A stretch of DNA of 64,000 bases, taken from contig JAKNDB010000086.1 in assembly GCA_024305405.1 (NCBI GenBank), positions 620,001-684,000 of the forward strand. The letters run 5' to 3'. The notes beneath the pieces were generated by a model. The model searched no databases, had not been told where the DNA came from, and saw nothing but the letters and a program-made list of their open reading frames with translations. Positions within the stretch are counted from its first letter, which is position 1; the number at the start of each line of letters is the position of its first letter. Shown here one piece after another: positions 1-12,629 of the stretch. The DNA comes from Dirofilaria immitis. Lineage: Eukaryota; Nematoda; Chromadorea; Rhabditida; Onchocercidae. Position numbers and translations under genes: made by a program.

Positions 1-496
1 TATAATTTACATCAATAAGTCGTTTTTGGCACAAACTAATTGAGATGACATAAATGCATTTTATTATCTTAACCTCTGCAAGATTTGCATCCTAATAACA
101 TTTTGACTGGAAATAAAATCTAATTATGGAAAGACGCGGGGAATGAATATATATAAAGACAAACGATTAATAATTTCATAAACAAAAGAGTCACTTTTCA
201 AATATAAAGGCATACCAGACTTTTAAGATTGTGCAAAAAAATGAGAATGAAATACCGTGAGAATTTTATATCTTTTATTAATTCCTATATACTAATGTTA
301 ACCGTATATAAGAACTATTATACATGCAAATTAAGGAAATCAAGTGAAAAAACTATAAGGTTCCACTGAAAATAATATCTAATATAACCATATTTTTCGG
401 CACATCCATTCCAAATCGATAAAGAATCTTTCAATTAATCTGATTTTTTTCATCAATAAACACAATAACTTATTAAATAGGACCGCTGAATTCAAG

Positions 497-1736
497 TTAT
501 GCATACATACTTTCAGCCAGTGCCGACATTTTCAGACAGATATTAACAAACTGGTTAAAGTATTCCGCTAGCTCGGCAACTTCACCATCCACACCCTCGT
601 CAGCTAAATCCCACGGTGAATAACGTGATGCTTCCACCGAGCAGCTTGAACTCTTATTCCTAAATAAATAAAAATACATAAAAAGTACAAATTAATATAT
701 AAGACTGACAAATCATTCCAAACCAAAATTGTAATTTAACTTCTTTTAGTAGAAACATTTCCAAAATTTTCGAAGAAAGTCAAAATTCATCCTCAGTTCT
801 AAATTGAAACCTTTTTCTTATAACTTGTATAAATCTGAATAAACAGAAATTAACCTTTCCATAATGGATGGTTGCTCTGACAGTGTCAATCGCAGCTCAT
901 CGACATCACCTTCTAATTTAATACCCCAAAGCCTGTCCAAGGCAGAATTACGCTTGAATATGTCGATTTTTTGCTCATTAAAGGCAATAAATATGGTTTG
1001 TATCGGTGCCGAGTACGACTGGAAACATACAGCTAATGATTTAAATAAAGACAAGGCAAAATTAACTCTTAGAAGTACACTGCTAACATTGTGTATTAAA
1101 TAAAATCTCCATAATATAATTATAAATTGGAGGTTGTAAATCTACATTTAATAAAAGAAAAAGCATTGTAAACTCCTTTCACAAATCCAAACATCTTTCA
1201 ATGAATATGAAATGAGAGATAGAAAGAGGACGGAGGAGGGTTCTTGTTCTCTTTCGCTTTCACCAGGAAGGAAATCACATAAATCATTTATTCTCTAAGA
1301 TTATCTATAGATCCCTTGAATCATTCTCATTTCACAACTGAAAAAAATGTTGCTTAGTCTCAGTTTTCAACATAACTTCATGGAAAGAAGTGAAACGAAG
1401 AAAAGGGCTTCACTGTTGCTTTAACTAAAAACAATTTCTTCAAAAATCTCTAATTTATTACGAATAATTAGTGATCTATCGAAATATAAAAGAGAAGCAA
1501 TTCCAAAACTCTTACTCCTTGGAAAGACGAGCAATATGACTCGATGCTGTCGATGGCTGCTGAGTCTCTTGACAGAAATAAATAGTTTTGGATGGCTTTT
1601 TTGATATTCTAGGCATTCTATTGTTTGCATCGTCTTCGGAATCTCTGTTATCACCGGCTTTCAATGATAGTTTTTCAAAAATTGAGAGAGCTTGTTCCAT
1701 CGTTGCTATTATTTCTGCATCTTCTGCTTTTTCCAT
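497..1736 (-). CDS. Unrecognised small multi-exon gene
   Basis: Three minus-strand exons are visible. The first (1736-1516) opens with ATG directly after a TTTTAG acceptor and encodes an acidic, helix-prone stretch starting MEKAEDAEIIATMEQAL, ending at a GTAAG donor. The second (1018-855) follows a TTTCCAG acceptor and contains the stretch SALDRLWGIKLEGDVDEL. The third (659-497) ends in LAEYFNQFVNICLKMSALAE, then a short tail and TAA. Exons two and three join in phase across an AGG codon. Exon one ends two bases into a codon while exon two starts in phase 0, so a small exon between 1019 and 1515 is probably missing from this model. I do not recognise the family; no membrane segment or signal peptide is seen. 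The acceptor at the ATG could be a spliced-leader site or an internal exon boundary, in which case the gene starts further right. Confidence 0.55.
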
Positions 1737-1947
1737 CTAAAACAGAACACTAAGACTAGACTAAGCGGAATGTTTTCACGATTCTCCACCTTACTTTTTC
1801 TCCCAAATCCTAATGCACGGAAGATCAAATTCTTATGATTTTTTGTAGGTACTTTAAGAGAAGTGTTCCAAAACCACATGGAAAACTACAAAGCTCGAGA
1901 GAACAGAATAAAACAGAACGAAAAAGAAATTCAAATAGGCAGGTTAC

Positions 1948-3506
<1,559 letters not shown>

Positions 3507-3580
3507 TCTCCGATTCATCAGAAATGGGATTTCTTCTAAGATTATTATTAATCTTGGAATGGGAGATTTCGTAGAAGCCA
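3507..3580 (+). repeat. Diverged duplicated element, copy 1
   Basis: This 74-bp stretch recurs about 400 bp downstream (3909-3991) in the same orientation with a roughly 9-base length difference and scattered substitutions. It sits in an open frame (about 3472-3714) reading RFIRNGISSKIIINLGMG at its core. The two copies resemble each other at protein level as well as DNA level, so they may be remnants of a duplicated exon or of a repeated element. Identity unknown. Confidence 0.7.
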
Positions 3581-3908
3581 TTGATACTCACACTGTAGAA
3601 AATTATGTCAGGATCATTTTTTTGATAATGTCAAATATTATAGGTTGTTTAAATGACTATTTACAGGATTTTAAGCCATACTGTATCTCTGTGATGACGG
3701 AAGAGAACAAATAATCCAGAGAGTATTCATATAAGACTCTAAATCTAACATATCCTAGTGTTTCATTGCGATGAGTGTAGTGATTATTATTATATAATAA
3801 GAAGCTTCACAATAAATATCTTCGAGAACAGCATTTGTTGAATAGCTAAGATAATCCAAATCATCAACAATTTATTGGGAAAGAGAAGAACGCAATAAAA
3901 CAGATTTC

Positions 3909-3991
3909 TCTTCGATTCACCAGGAAATTTAAGAATGGGATTTGTTCTAAGATTATTATGAATCTTGCAATGGAAGATTTCGTAGTTGCCA
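3909..3991 (+). repeat. Diverged duplicated element, copy 2
   Basis: Second copy of the element at 3507-3580. It lies in an open frame running from about 3850 to a TAG near 4070, reading NGICSKIIMNLAMEDFV at its core. Compared with copy 1 it has an insertion after the first 14 bases (AGGAAATTT region). The hairpin at 4067-4093 lies at the end of its open frame. Confidence 0.7.
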
Positions 3992-4066
3992 GATTCGACG
4001 TACTTAGAAAGTATGCAACTAATGCGATAAAGTTATATCATTTCGTCTATTTCCATGTTGGCGTCT

Positions 4067-4093
4067 CTTAGATGAATCACGGATTCATCTAAG
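4067..4093. repeat. Perfect 12-bp inverted repeat with 3-nt loop
   Basis: CTTAGATGAATC, loop ACG, then GATTCATCTAAG: every base pairs. The arms are not just A/T, so a chance match is less likely than usual in this background. It begins at the stop codon region of the copy-2 open frame. No T-tract follows, so it is not a pol III-type terminator. Confidence 0.8.
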
Positions 4094-5342
4094 TGCCAGA
4101 CAACTGATTTAATTACATTTCATTTTCTCTTTGCTTCACTTCATCATGTTTAAATAGAAGCAAGCATTATATCTGAATTAATTTTACCTGCACTGTTTTA
4201 CCTACACCAATTCTGAATTCATTTTCATTTTTTCAACAGAGTTGATATAGTATTTTGAGATGAATCTACCTCGAGGAATTGGCGAACAATTCGCCAGTAA
4301 TTTATCTTCAACGGAATTACTGCAATTGCAATTTTGCATATTTTCGAGCTTTCGTCATGTCCAGTTGAAATTTTCTTGCACAGTTGCGCTGGTAACGTTA
4401 ACAGTACTGAAACACAACATAGAGAATGTTTTTGAATGAATTTAGAATTACGGATTGAAAATACATTGGTCAAATAGGAGATTGAAAGAATGACACTGTA
4501 ACCATATAGAAATTAAAGATTATCGAAATTACTAAATATTATTCTGTCAGTGCTGTTTCTCTGCAAAAACAGCAGCAGTGTGTTGTTAAGAAAATTGCGA
4601 ATAATTACGATTATATACAGTAATTGTTAACAGTAATTCTCGCGATTTTTAAAGTTCCCGAGTGATACGTGCATAATTGACGACATTTATTGATATTTAT
4701 TGGCCTTGCGATATAAATGTAGAAACGCATAGATGGACCAATTTACTGAAGAGAAAGGACGTAAGATAGACGACAGCCTTATTTCGGATTGCACAAATTT
4801 ATCATATTTTTATGAGGTCGCAGTATGTATATAACGCAATGAATCGATCAGAAAGAGCGCATCCGATAAGCAGCATAGACTGCCCTCCCTTTTCTCCTGT
4901 CTCTATTGTTTACTAACTGTATCGTTTAGGTCTTTTCTCTTTCCTCATTGTTCTTCTGTTTTATTTTTGTAGGAGTGGATCAACGATAAACAATTCTGAC
5001 TAGAATTGCGAGTGTCAATGAAGAGGAGTTAGGAAATGCAATTGAAATTATAAAAAGAAGATTCAAATACTGGAAAAGAATCGGTTAAGGAGTAGAAAGG
5101 TAACCATATCACATTTCTTGTTATTTTATGTTCTATGATCATTACATTTGTTGATATTCTTCATTGTTATCATTCTATTCTAGATGAGTTCTTACAGAGT
5201 AGAGAAAAGAGAAAAGCTGAAAAAATACTGTTTTATTTTATTGTGAATATTCTCAGCTTTTTAATTCTAACGTCAGGGAAGTTCATTTAGAATTCAAGAA
5301 ATTCGCCGATCATATCATATTACGATATGCATTCATTTGCAG
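4094..5342. other. Upstream region of ceramide kinase, with probable 5' UTR exon
   Basis: Mostly featureless A+T-rich DNA. Close to the gene a good donor (AAAG|GTAACC at 5099/5100) pairs with the TTTGCAG acceptor ending at 5342. The frame upstream of that donor has a TAA and there is no ATG before the ATG at 5392, so this exon is best read as 5' untranslated. Confidence 0.45.
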
Positions 5343-5391
5343 ATCTTATAGCATCAATGTTGAAAAACAGCTCTCCACAGATGACAATAAT

Positions 5392-8300
5392 ATGGTAAAT
5401 GGACCAACTGATACAATAATGGTTGCAGATATTCGTTCGACGGATGGGAAGCATCATCGCGTGGTATTTGATCGCTCCAAGAAATTCATCAAATTCACAT
5501 TAACTGAGTAAGTTTAAGTTTGATCCGAATTTTATTTGAAATATGCCTACTCTTCATACCTGCTATTCATTCATTTTAATTTTTTTTTGGTCATTGTGCA
5601 GCCAGCAATTCAATTCACATTATAACAGTATCAGAATACAGAAAATCCAGATGGAGTATGATATTTTAATCAATTTTAAGAGGTGCTGAAGAGAAACAAC
5701 AAAGTATGTTGAAAGATTTAAATGAATTAATTTGTGTACGCGGCACGCCAATTGTTATGAGACAAGGATTGCCGTTCGATTTAAATAAAGTATGCAATGT
5801 TTTTATGGCGTTTTTATTTTAGTGAAACCGATATAGAATCGTTAACGGATTTCAGAATAATCTCCCACTTCACCTGGCATTTAGAAGTAGAAGTGTTTCA
5901 AAAATTTTTACCAAATGTTTTCATAACTTATATTTTTATATTTTTCACTCATAGTTAATACTATGAGTATAATAAATAACACACATTATCAGTGGGTGAA
6001 ATATTTAAAGTTTCTGATTGGTCTCAGTGCATGTGTGCTATGATTCTCGGGACTATGACAAATTCTTTGTTGACTACTCATTATTTTAGGTAAGAAAAAC
6101 ATAATAAACTCTTTTTGGATCAAAAAAATAGAGTAAACTGAGTAAATTCAGTATTCGAAAATATATACATGCATACAGAATATTAAACAAAAATTTCACT
6201 AATCCAAATTATTTATTATTCTACTTCTTAAATAAAAGATACTAAAATTTCTCCTTTACTTATGGCTAATACAATGTATACTAGTCTCAAATTTTTACAG
6301 AATGCAAGACAAGTCGATACTCCAAATCACTTGTACTTTTATTTTGCTGAAAAAAAAGAAAACGTCACTGGCGTATCCGTACAATTATAGCTTTATTTGC
6401 CACTACAACTGATAAAAAATTATGGTTGGATGTTCTGAATTCTTCTCTTCATGGTATGCGGTATACGACATTGAAACTATTTCTTAAATTAATGTATATA
6501 AGATTGGTTATGTTTATTGCAATTTCAGTGAAAATTCGTCTGAAAAATTATTGTATTTCTCCAAGGAATTTTTATATATTTTTTTCTAAAATTTGTTCCC
6601 TTGTACTTTAGAACTGGAGCAAAGGCCAAAGACATTGCTGATATTCGTAAACCCATTTGGTGGTAAAGGTAAAGCCAAAAAAATTTATTCGAAGCAAGTA
6701 AGATTTATTTGATTTTATCTCCAAAAAAGAGATAATTTTTATAGTTGTAAAGATCATTGTCGTTTATAATCGATTTTGTTTTTTGTTGCTATTTTTGCTC
6801 TTAAAAAACATTGTCCTTTCGGTGGACGGATTTGCTTAAATTTTTGAAATCACTTGTTTTTAATAGTCTGTCAGCTTTGCATGCCTTTCTAGTAATATTG
6901 CTATTCTCTAGAATTTATTGTTTAATAATATAAGTTCTCAAAATATATGTATTTTAATATGATTAGATGAATTTCAACATAAAAGGCTTCAGGTGGCGAA
7001 AATTTTGGAAATGGCTGATATTCATTGCGATGTAATAATGACACAGCGAGCAAATCATGCTTTTGACTACCTTAAACAGTTGGATTTCTTACAGTGGAGA
7101 AAGATTGATGGTGTCGTTTCAGTGGGTGGTGATGGTCTCTTCAATGAGTGTCTCTCTGCTATTGTTTGCAGGTATTTTTTCCATTCCTGAAGCCAGTCTG
7201 TGCATACAAAATATGTATTCAAAACTATGTGTATTTTTGCCTTCTTCAAAGGTTTTTTCAAGAGAACTTATCATAATAAAAATAAACGATGCTTATGTTA
7301 AATCAAATTTGAAGTGAATTAAGATTATTTTAATAAAATTCATCTGTTTCATAACACATGTTTAGTAGATATTTGTTCATATGTTATCATATGTTAGATA
7401 AAACATGCTATTTTTTTATATGGAAAATCTTTATAATTAATATCGCATCTTTTTGTTTTTATCCTATATGACATTTATGTATTACATATAATTCTCTCTG
7501 AACGTTTTACATTTTTCTTGAAGTACAAACACAGTATACTAAAAATATATTTCTAAGGTATGAAGTAAGGTTTAGTTTCTTAATGTATATTATTTTTCAC
7601 CTGGACATTAATCTCCGCTACACGTAGTTTTTGAATCACGACTGATATTTTTGAAATTTTCAGAACACAGGAAGAAGTAGGCAAAGATATATCTGATGTT
7701 AACATTGATGTCCTAACTACGCCTCGAATGCGTTTTGGTATAATTGGTGCTGGTTCTGCAAATTCTATCGTTTCTTCCGTTCATGGCACTGATGATTGTC
7801 CAACCGCTGCTATACATATTGCGCTCGGTAGATTTCTTGAAAATTTCTTTCTGAATTAAAAACAAGAATATTCTGTTTTCGGTTTTATTGCAAAAAGCTT
7901 ATTTTTTGTTCCAAATTTGAATGTGTTTTGTTACAAAGGGAAATAAGCAATAAAAGTTGGAAAACTTCAGTAATTATCAAAGAAGAGACTTTGTTAATCT
8001 TTCCGTAGAAACTTTCATGGTCTTAGATTTCTTTTTTAGTCTATTTTAGGTAATAAATGTTCGATAGATGTGTGCACAGTTCATAGAGGCGATGATCTCA
8101 TGCGGATATCTGCAAATGCAATCTCATATGGTTGGCTCGGTGATGTGTTGGCCGATTCTGAGAAATACAGATGGATGGGACCTCTGAGATACCAATATTC
8201 TGTTATGTCCTAAATTTGATGAGATTAAATTTTATAGTCTAATTTATTCATAAATTTTTTAGTATGTTTGATGCATGTACTTTCATTTCATGTCATTTTT

Positions 8301-9999
8301 CAGCCTTGCGAACAACAGTTCGTAATCCAGCTTATTTCGGTCGTGTATCATTTAACTTAACCCTGGAAGCTGCCGAAAATAACGATTTAAGTATTTTGCC
8401 GAAATGTACCAATCCATGCTTCATTTGTGATAAGTAATTTTTAAATTGTGAAGAACTATAAATATAAAAAATCGTAAAATATTTTAAAAACTAATGTAAG
8501 CTAGAAAAAGTATATTCATATTAGTCTCCTGAATTCATATTTTCCACTCCACTTGGATTATCCCTGCACAATGTCTAAATTCTTCGGTCTTCTGTATACT
8601 TTTCCTCTTATCATTTAATTAGATCCACATGTGTGTACAGCTGGAACATATTTTCATTATGTGAAGTTAACCAAAATTTATGTAAAGTACTCTCGAAGGA
8701 GTTTTTACGATATATTTATTTGTATATTTATTTATATTTTTGATTTTTCATTTTTAATTGCTTTGTTATGCTGTTATGCTGATTGCTTTATCAACGAATG
8801 TAATTTTTTTTGGACAAAATTTAACAGCCTGTAAACCTTTTTTATTATATAATAATTTACTCGTGAATTGTGGTTTAGCACTTTTTTTCAGGAGTGCTGA
8901 AGCTGATAAGAACTATCCATTTCATTTACAGACTGAATTTTCCCATATCATTTGTTGTGTAGTGCCGTGTGTTAGTCCATTTACACCATTTGGACTGGCT
9001 CCGTTCACTGGTATTGGTGATGGAAGCATGGATTTAGCTCTAATTCCACGAATTTCGCGGTGCTCCAATTTGTCATTTATTCGAAAAGTTGCAATGAGTG
9101 GACCGAAAAGTGTTTTGTCGATGGGGAGTAAGTTGAATGTTTTCCGAGTTGCTCGGTGGGCATTTACTCCTGCTTCTTTGCTTGAACATATAACTAATGA
9201 TTCCGCTGATGTAATTGATGATCAAGGCTCATGGAATTTGGACGGAGGTTGGTTCCTTAATTTTGCGGTTTCTTATTAATTTTGATCATAACTTTCTACA
9301 AAACATGACTTTTTCTGGAAGTCTAAGAATTAAAACTTGGCTGCTTATTTGCATTATTATGTTTCAATTTTCAAATGAAATCACTTTTCTTTCTTTACTT
9401 TTTACTCCTTTTTTCGTTAATTACAAGTTATTTGAATATAATACCATAGTTAGAATAACAAATTGCATTTTTTGCTGTGATTTAAGTCTAAAAATCGTTT
9501 ATGTTTGTTCTTAATTTCTTTTGGACTTTTATAGGAATTTCTTTCTCTTTTAGAATATTATAGCATTCTAATTTTTTATTTGCATATCTTTCATATTATG
9601 CATTATTAGAGGGAATTCAAGTTGTTTGTTTGTCATGTCGTGAGTTAAAAGAATTAGGATTTAATAAAATAAAAGCACTTAATGCTAAAAATCCGTTTTC
9701 TTTCACTGGGATTTATTAATATTTTGGTTTCCAGAAATATTGCCACAACCGAAAGATGCTACATTCCAGTTTAGGTATGTTTTTTTTTTTTTTTTTTCAC
9801 GAGAAACTTTATTTTGAACATAATTTTCAAAAAGAATTCTTCATTTTTGTAACGCTTATACATTTCTCTTAGGTTGCATCCTCGTTTAATAAAGTATTTT
9901 GGACGTGAAGTTGATCTAAATGCTCCTGCAAAGCGAATTGGTTGCTGCTCACAAGATTATCGAAAGCTGTCGAAAATTGTTCGAATAAAACTGAGCTGA
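5392..9999 (+). CDS. cerk: Ceramide kinase (DAGK-type lipid kinase)
   Basis: Phosphorylates ceramide to ceramide-1-phosphate using ATP, normally at Golgi or plasma membranes. Exons: 5392-5507, 5681-5789, 6301-6453, 6612-6697, 6993-7171, 7664-7827, 8050-8201, 8304-8433, 8892-9247, 9735-9774, 9873-9999 (TGA). The first three cover the PH-like N-terminal part. Exon 4 has the nucleotide loop FVNPFGGKGKAKK, exon 5 the GGDG motif (VSVGGDGLFNE), exon 8 the Cys-X3-Cys-X2-Cys signature specific to ceramide kinases (KCTNPCFICDK), and exon 9 the GIGDGSMDL block. The model codes for about 537 residues, matching the vertebrate enzyme's length. Two places need one extra base to hold the frame: an eight-A run at 6350-6357 and the junction 8201/8304. 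These are either assembly errors or real lesions. The ATG at 5392 is chosen because upstream frame is closed in the preceding leader exon. Confidence 0.9.
6612..6697 (+). CDS. cerk: Ceramide kinase exon 4: nucleotide-binding loop
   Basis: Reads LEQRPKTLLIF then VNPFGGKGKAKKIY. This is the start of the diacylglycerol-kinase catalytic fold, where the glycine-rich loop contacts ATP. Flanked by a TTTAG acceptor and a CAA|GTAAGA donor, phase 1 in and phase 0 out. Confidence 0.93.
6993..7171 (+). CDS. cerk: Ceramide kinase exon 5: GGDG catalytic motif
   Basis: Contains the block KIDGVVSVGGDGLFNECL. The GGDG signature is shared by ceramide, sphingosine and diacylglycerol kinases; the flanking residues fit ceramide kinase best. 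Acceptor CTTCAG, donor GCAG|GTATTT. Confidence 0.93.
8304..8433 (+). CDS. cerk: Ceramide kinase exon 8: Cys-X3-Cys-X2-Cys signature
   Basis: Ends with LPKCTNPCFICD. This cysteine motif separates ceramide kinases from sphingosine kinases. The exon needs one base from the exon before it, but the only GT donor there (8202) leaves none, so the junction is off by one base as read. Confidence 0.88.
8892..9247 (+). CDS. cerk: Ceramide kinase exon 9: C-terminal catalytic core
   Basis: The largest exon. It carries the block FTGIGDGSMDLALIPRISRC, then SWNLDG just before the donor, both typical of the C-terminal lobe. Acceptor TTTTTTTCAG, donor GGAG|GTTGG. Open frame continues past the donor to a TAA at 9277, which would be the product of intron retention. 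Confidence 0.92.
9780..9798. repeat. T19 homopolymer in ceramide kinase intron 10
   Basis: Nineteen consecutive T directly after the donor (AG|GTATG) of a 98-base intron. Length here is likely to be unreliable in sequencing. Confidence 0.95.
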
Positions 10000-10126
10000 T
10001 AAACAATTTCTTGTAAACATCTTTTTGATTTTTGGTAAATATCGAAATCAGTTTTTGATGAACAATGGTTATTTTGGGAGATTGTCCATGCTTTTTTGGT
10101 GTGAAGCTCTCTTTTATTACGAAGAA

Positions 10127-10132
10127 AATAAA
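10127..10132 (+). terminator. AATAAA polyadenylation signal of ceramide kinase
   Basis: First canonical AATAAA after the TGA, about 128 bases downstream; plausible 3' UTR length for a nematode gene. Confidence 0.5.
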
Positions 10133-11165
10133 TAATACAAAGCTCGAAAGCTATATTGCATTTAAATCGACAGTATTTCATACATAGTTTACATGAACAG
10201 GAGAAAGGAACTGGAAAAGTAGATCGGAAAAGTTGAGTGATAGAAATTTATTCTGAAATCTAAACTTGATCGCATTGTTCTATCATATATTGATTATCAA
10301 TTTTGAGGAGTTAAATTTCATATCTTATTCTATGCTTTCAGTCGATAAAATATTGAAACATTTCATCAGAATTTTTAGAGCTTCAAAAACATACATTACT
10401 TTAATTTTCGTAATTTTAGCAGATATATTTTTCATTTTAGCGCTCTATGATGATTTAATGAATTTATCATTTAATTATAATATTTCATGAAAACATTGTA
10501 TAATACACTTCTCGAAATTGATGCCTGTTTATCAGCAAATCAAGTGTCTTTATTTTCAAGTGCTGATTTATTGTTGCTGTGGAAAATATTTCCATCGAAA
10601 AGATTCCATTAGCTGAATACTCTAACTTACTTGGCAAATTTTTTTTGTACTGTCATTAGTTGGTTCTTTGTTTTTATCTTTATCATATTTCCAAATTTGT
10701 CTCACTCGTTTCATGTTGAGGCAAATTTTTCTTTTTGTGAATTTAATGTTATGCATAATACTTCTTAGAAATGTTCCTGAGTTTTGGATTTTTCAACAAT
10801 ATAAATTTTATTGAAATAACGACATATATTTATTATTCCTGCATTATTTGAGATGTTTTTATATTGAGTGAACCTTTGATGTTTTGGCTTGTTCTTTACG
10901 TTAGATAAGACATGTTAATGAAGAATTTAATTGTTTTGAAGTGTTTTCTATTCCATTGATTATTTTATTAGTGTAAAAATAGATGTTTATTGCTTCATGT
11001 AGCGTCAATTAAACACTTTAATAAATTTATATTTTATTTTATAATATTCATCATCTTTATATTTTTTGCCTATAATAAAATTTTTGTGAATGTGGTGTAC
11101 GAATGGCATAATGATCATGAATATTTATTTTTAATGTTTACCTATTGATGAATGTAGTTCGGAAT
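10133..11165. other. Intergenic stretch after ceramide kinase
   Basis: A/T-rich, many stops, no exon or RNA gene seen. It separates ceramide kinase from the next exon-like sequence. Confidence 0.5.
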
Positions 11166-12133
11166 TTTTTGAAGCAGAAGAGAAAGCCTTTTAAAATCGT
11201 AGGCAAATATCAAATATTTCAGCTGATTTTTTTGATGAGATCGATTTGGAAGATACAGTACCTTGCATAATCAGTTATTTGCATACAACTTTCTGGAGAG
11301 TTGTTTTTGATGAACCGTTCGTCAACGAATGATGTAACTGTTTTTCGACGAAGTGGGGTAAAGTTTTTGCGCGATTTCAATTGGAGCGTCAAAGTAAATT
11401 TAAAGTTTGATATATTGCTAATGATCTTTCTTTTAATTTGCTGAAATTTGAAAAAATCCATGACGTTTTGATATATTTGAAAGGCTCTCTTAAGTTTTTT
11501 TTTTTTTTTTTAAAGAAACGGACATTACTCTATTTCCTGTTGTGTATTACAGAACCGCCGAATTGCTTACAGATTTCTGGGCATTGCGAGCTGACTTTCT
11601 TAATGGTCTCAAAAATAATTTTGTTGTATGAAATAGTTATTGTAATTAATTTTAAATATTAGATCCTTTTTAAATATTAGAAAATTAAAATTCGTTCCAG
11701 TCAAGTAATATATTTTTTAAGTTATGTGCATTAGTTAATTTTTAGTTGGTCGGTGATTGTGATACAGCATTGGAAAGTCTCAAACCTATAGTTGTGCTTA
11801 CGTTATATTTTGTTGAAGATATCACCAAAACATATGAATTTACTGAGAAAGAAGTAATTGAATTTTCTCAAGTTCACGATGAGTTAAATTCCTAGATATT
11901 ATTAAGTAAGTACAATGCTGAATGTTTCTCCTTTATCTTCAAAAGAAATATGGCATTCAAATTTTTCCTAATTTGATTCGTAATTATGTTAAAATTATTG
12001 TCCAGGGTATGTAGGAGCAAATGATAAAATAGCCGAGACTTCGCTTTTAATGAATCTAAATTTCTATCCTTTATAGTTGGAACGTTTTATTGGTGATTTA
12101 GAAGCAATCCAACAGGAATTTAATCACGAGTGA
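11166..12133 (+). CDS. Exon fragments of an unrecognised gene
   Basis: Several stretches look coding by codon content and splice-like borders but do not form one clean frame. From 11223 (after TTTCAG) one frame reads DFFDEIDLEDTVPCIISYL and closes at TGA 11327-11329. One base further, another frame continues DVTVFRRSGVKFLRDFNWS up to an AAA|GTAAAT donor near 11394. After the acceptor at 11552 comes TAELLTDFWALRADFLNGL. After TTTTAG at 11745 a 49-codon frame reads SLKPIVVLTLYFVEDITKT and ends in TAG at 11893. After TTTATAG at 12076 comes LERFIGDLEAIQQEFNHE and TGA at 12131. The family is unknown to me. The frame break at 11326-11330 resembles the one-base deficits in the two neighbouring genes. 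Minus-strand coding at 11219-11461 is an alternative for the first part. Confidence 0.4.
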
Positions 12134-12445
12134 AATGTATTCGAAATTATCACCAGGGTAAGTGCTTTTGAATTTGTTTCAGCAATCAAAATTTTTTCTA
12201 TGGAACTGAGAATTGACGATTTCCATTGTTAGATTTTTTATTTAAAATATATTACGAAATCAACTGCCATTATCTTATCATCTTCCACGATGCTATATGG
12301 TTTTATCGAGTATGTCACAGGAAATGAGATATTTCAACAGGAACAAGTAAATATTTCTCTCTTAAATTTAAATTTTGGTGAGGAGAATAAACAATGTTTT
12401 GTCATTGTAGTATTGAAATTTCATAACAAGAGTTTAAATTTTCAG

Positions 12446-12629
12446 TTTATGCCATTACTGCATTGTATATTAAGACCAGAATTGATAGCACAGTTTAATA
12501 TTTATTTGGCAAAGTATCATCTATTACCACCATTCAATCACAGTTATCAAGTGTACTCGGACCTTATTTGTAACATAATGAATATGCAATTCAGAAATCC
12601 AATTGGTTTAGCTGCTGGCTTTGACAAAG
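12446..12629 (+). CDS. dhodh: DHODH exon 2 with GC donor
   Basis: An intact exon reading FMPLLHCILRPEL at its start and NPIGLAAGFDK at its end, the N-terminal tunnel and first FMN-contact region. The 3' border is AAAG|GCAAG, a GC-AG intron; the G combines with AC of the next exon (12841) to give Asp, in phase. Confidence 0.85.

Noticed and set aside
9215..9514. Frame continuing past ceramide kinase exon 9
   Set aside because: Crosses the GGAG|GTTGG donor; the following exon at 9735 continues the conserved protein.
11219..11461. Minus-strand 80-codon frame opposite the unknown gene
   Set aside because: Possible, but downstream coding-like pieces (11746-11892, 12077-12133) are only open on the plus strand, so the plus reading was preferred.
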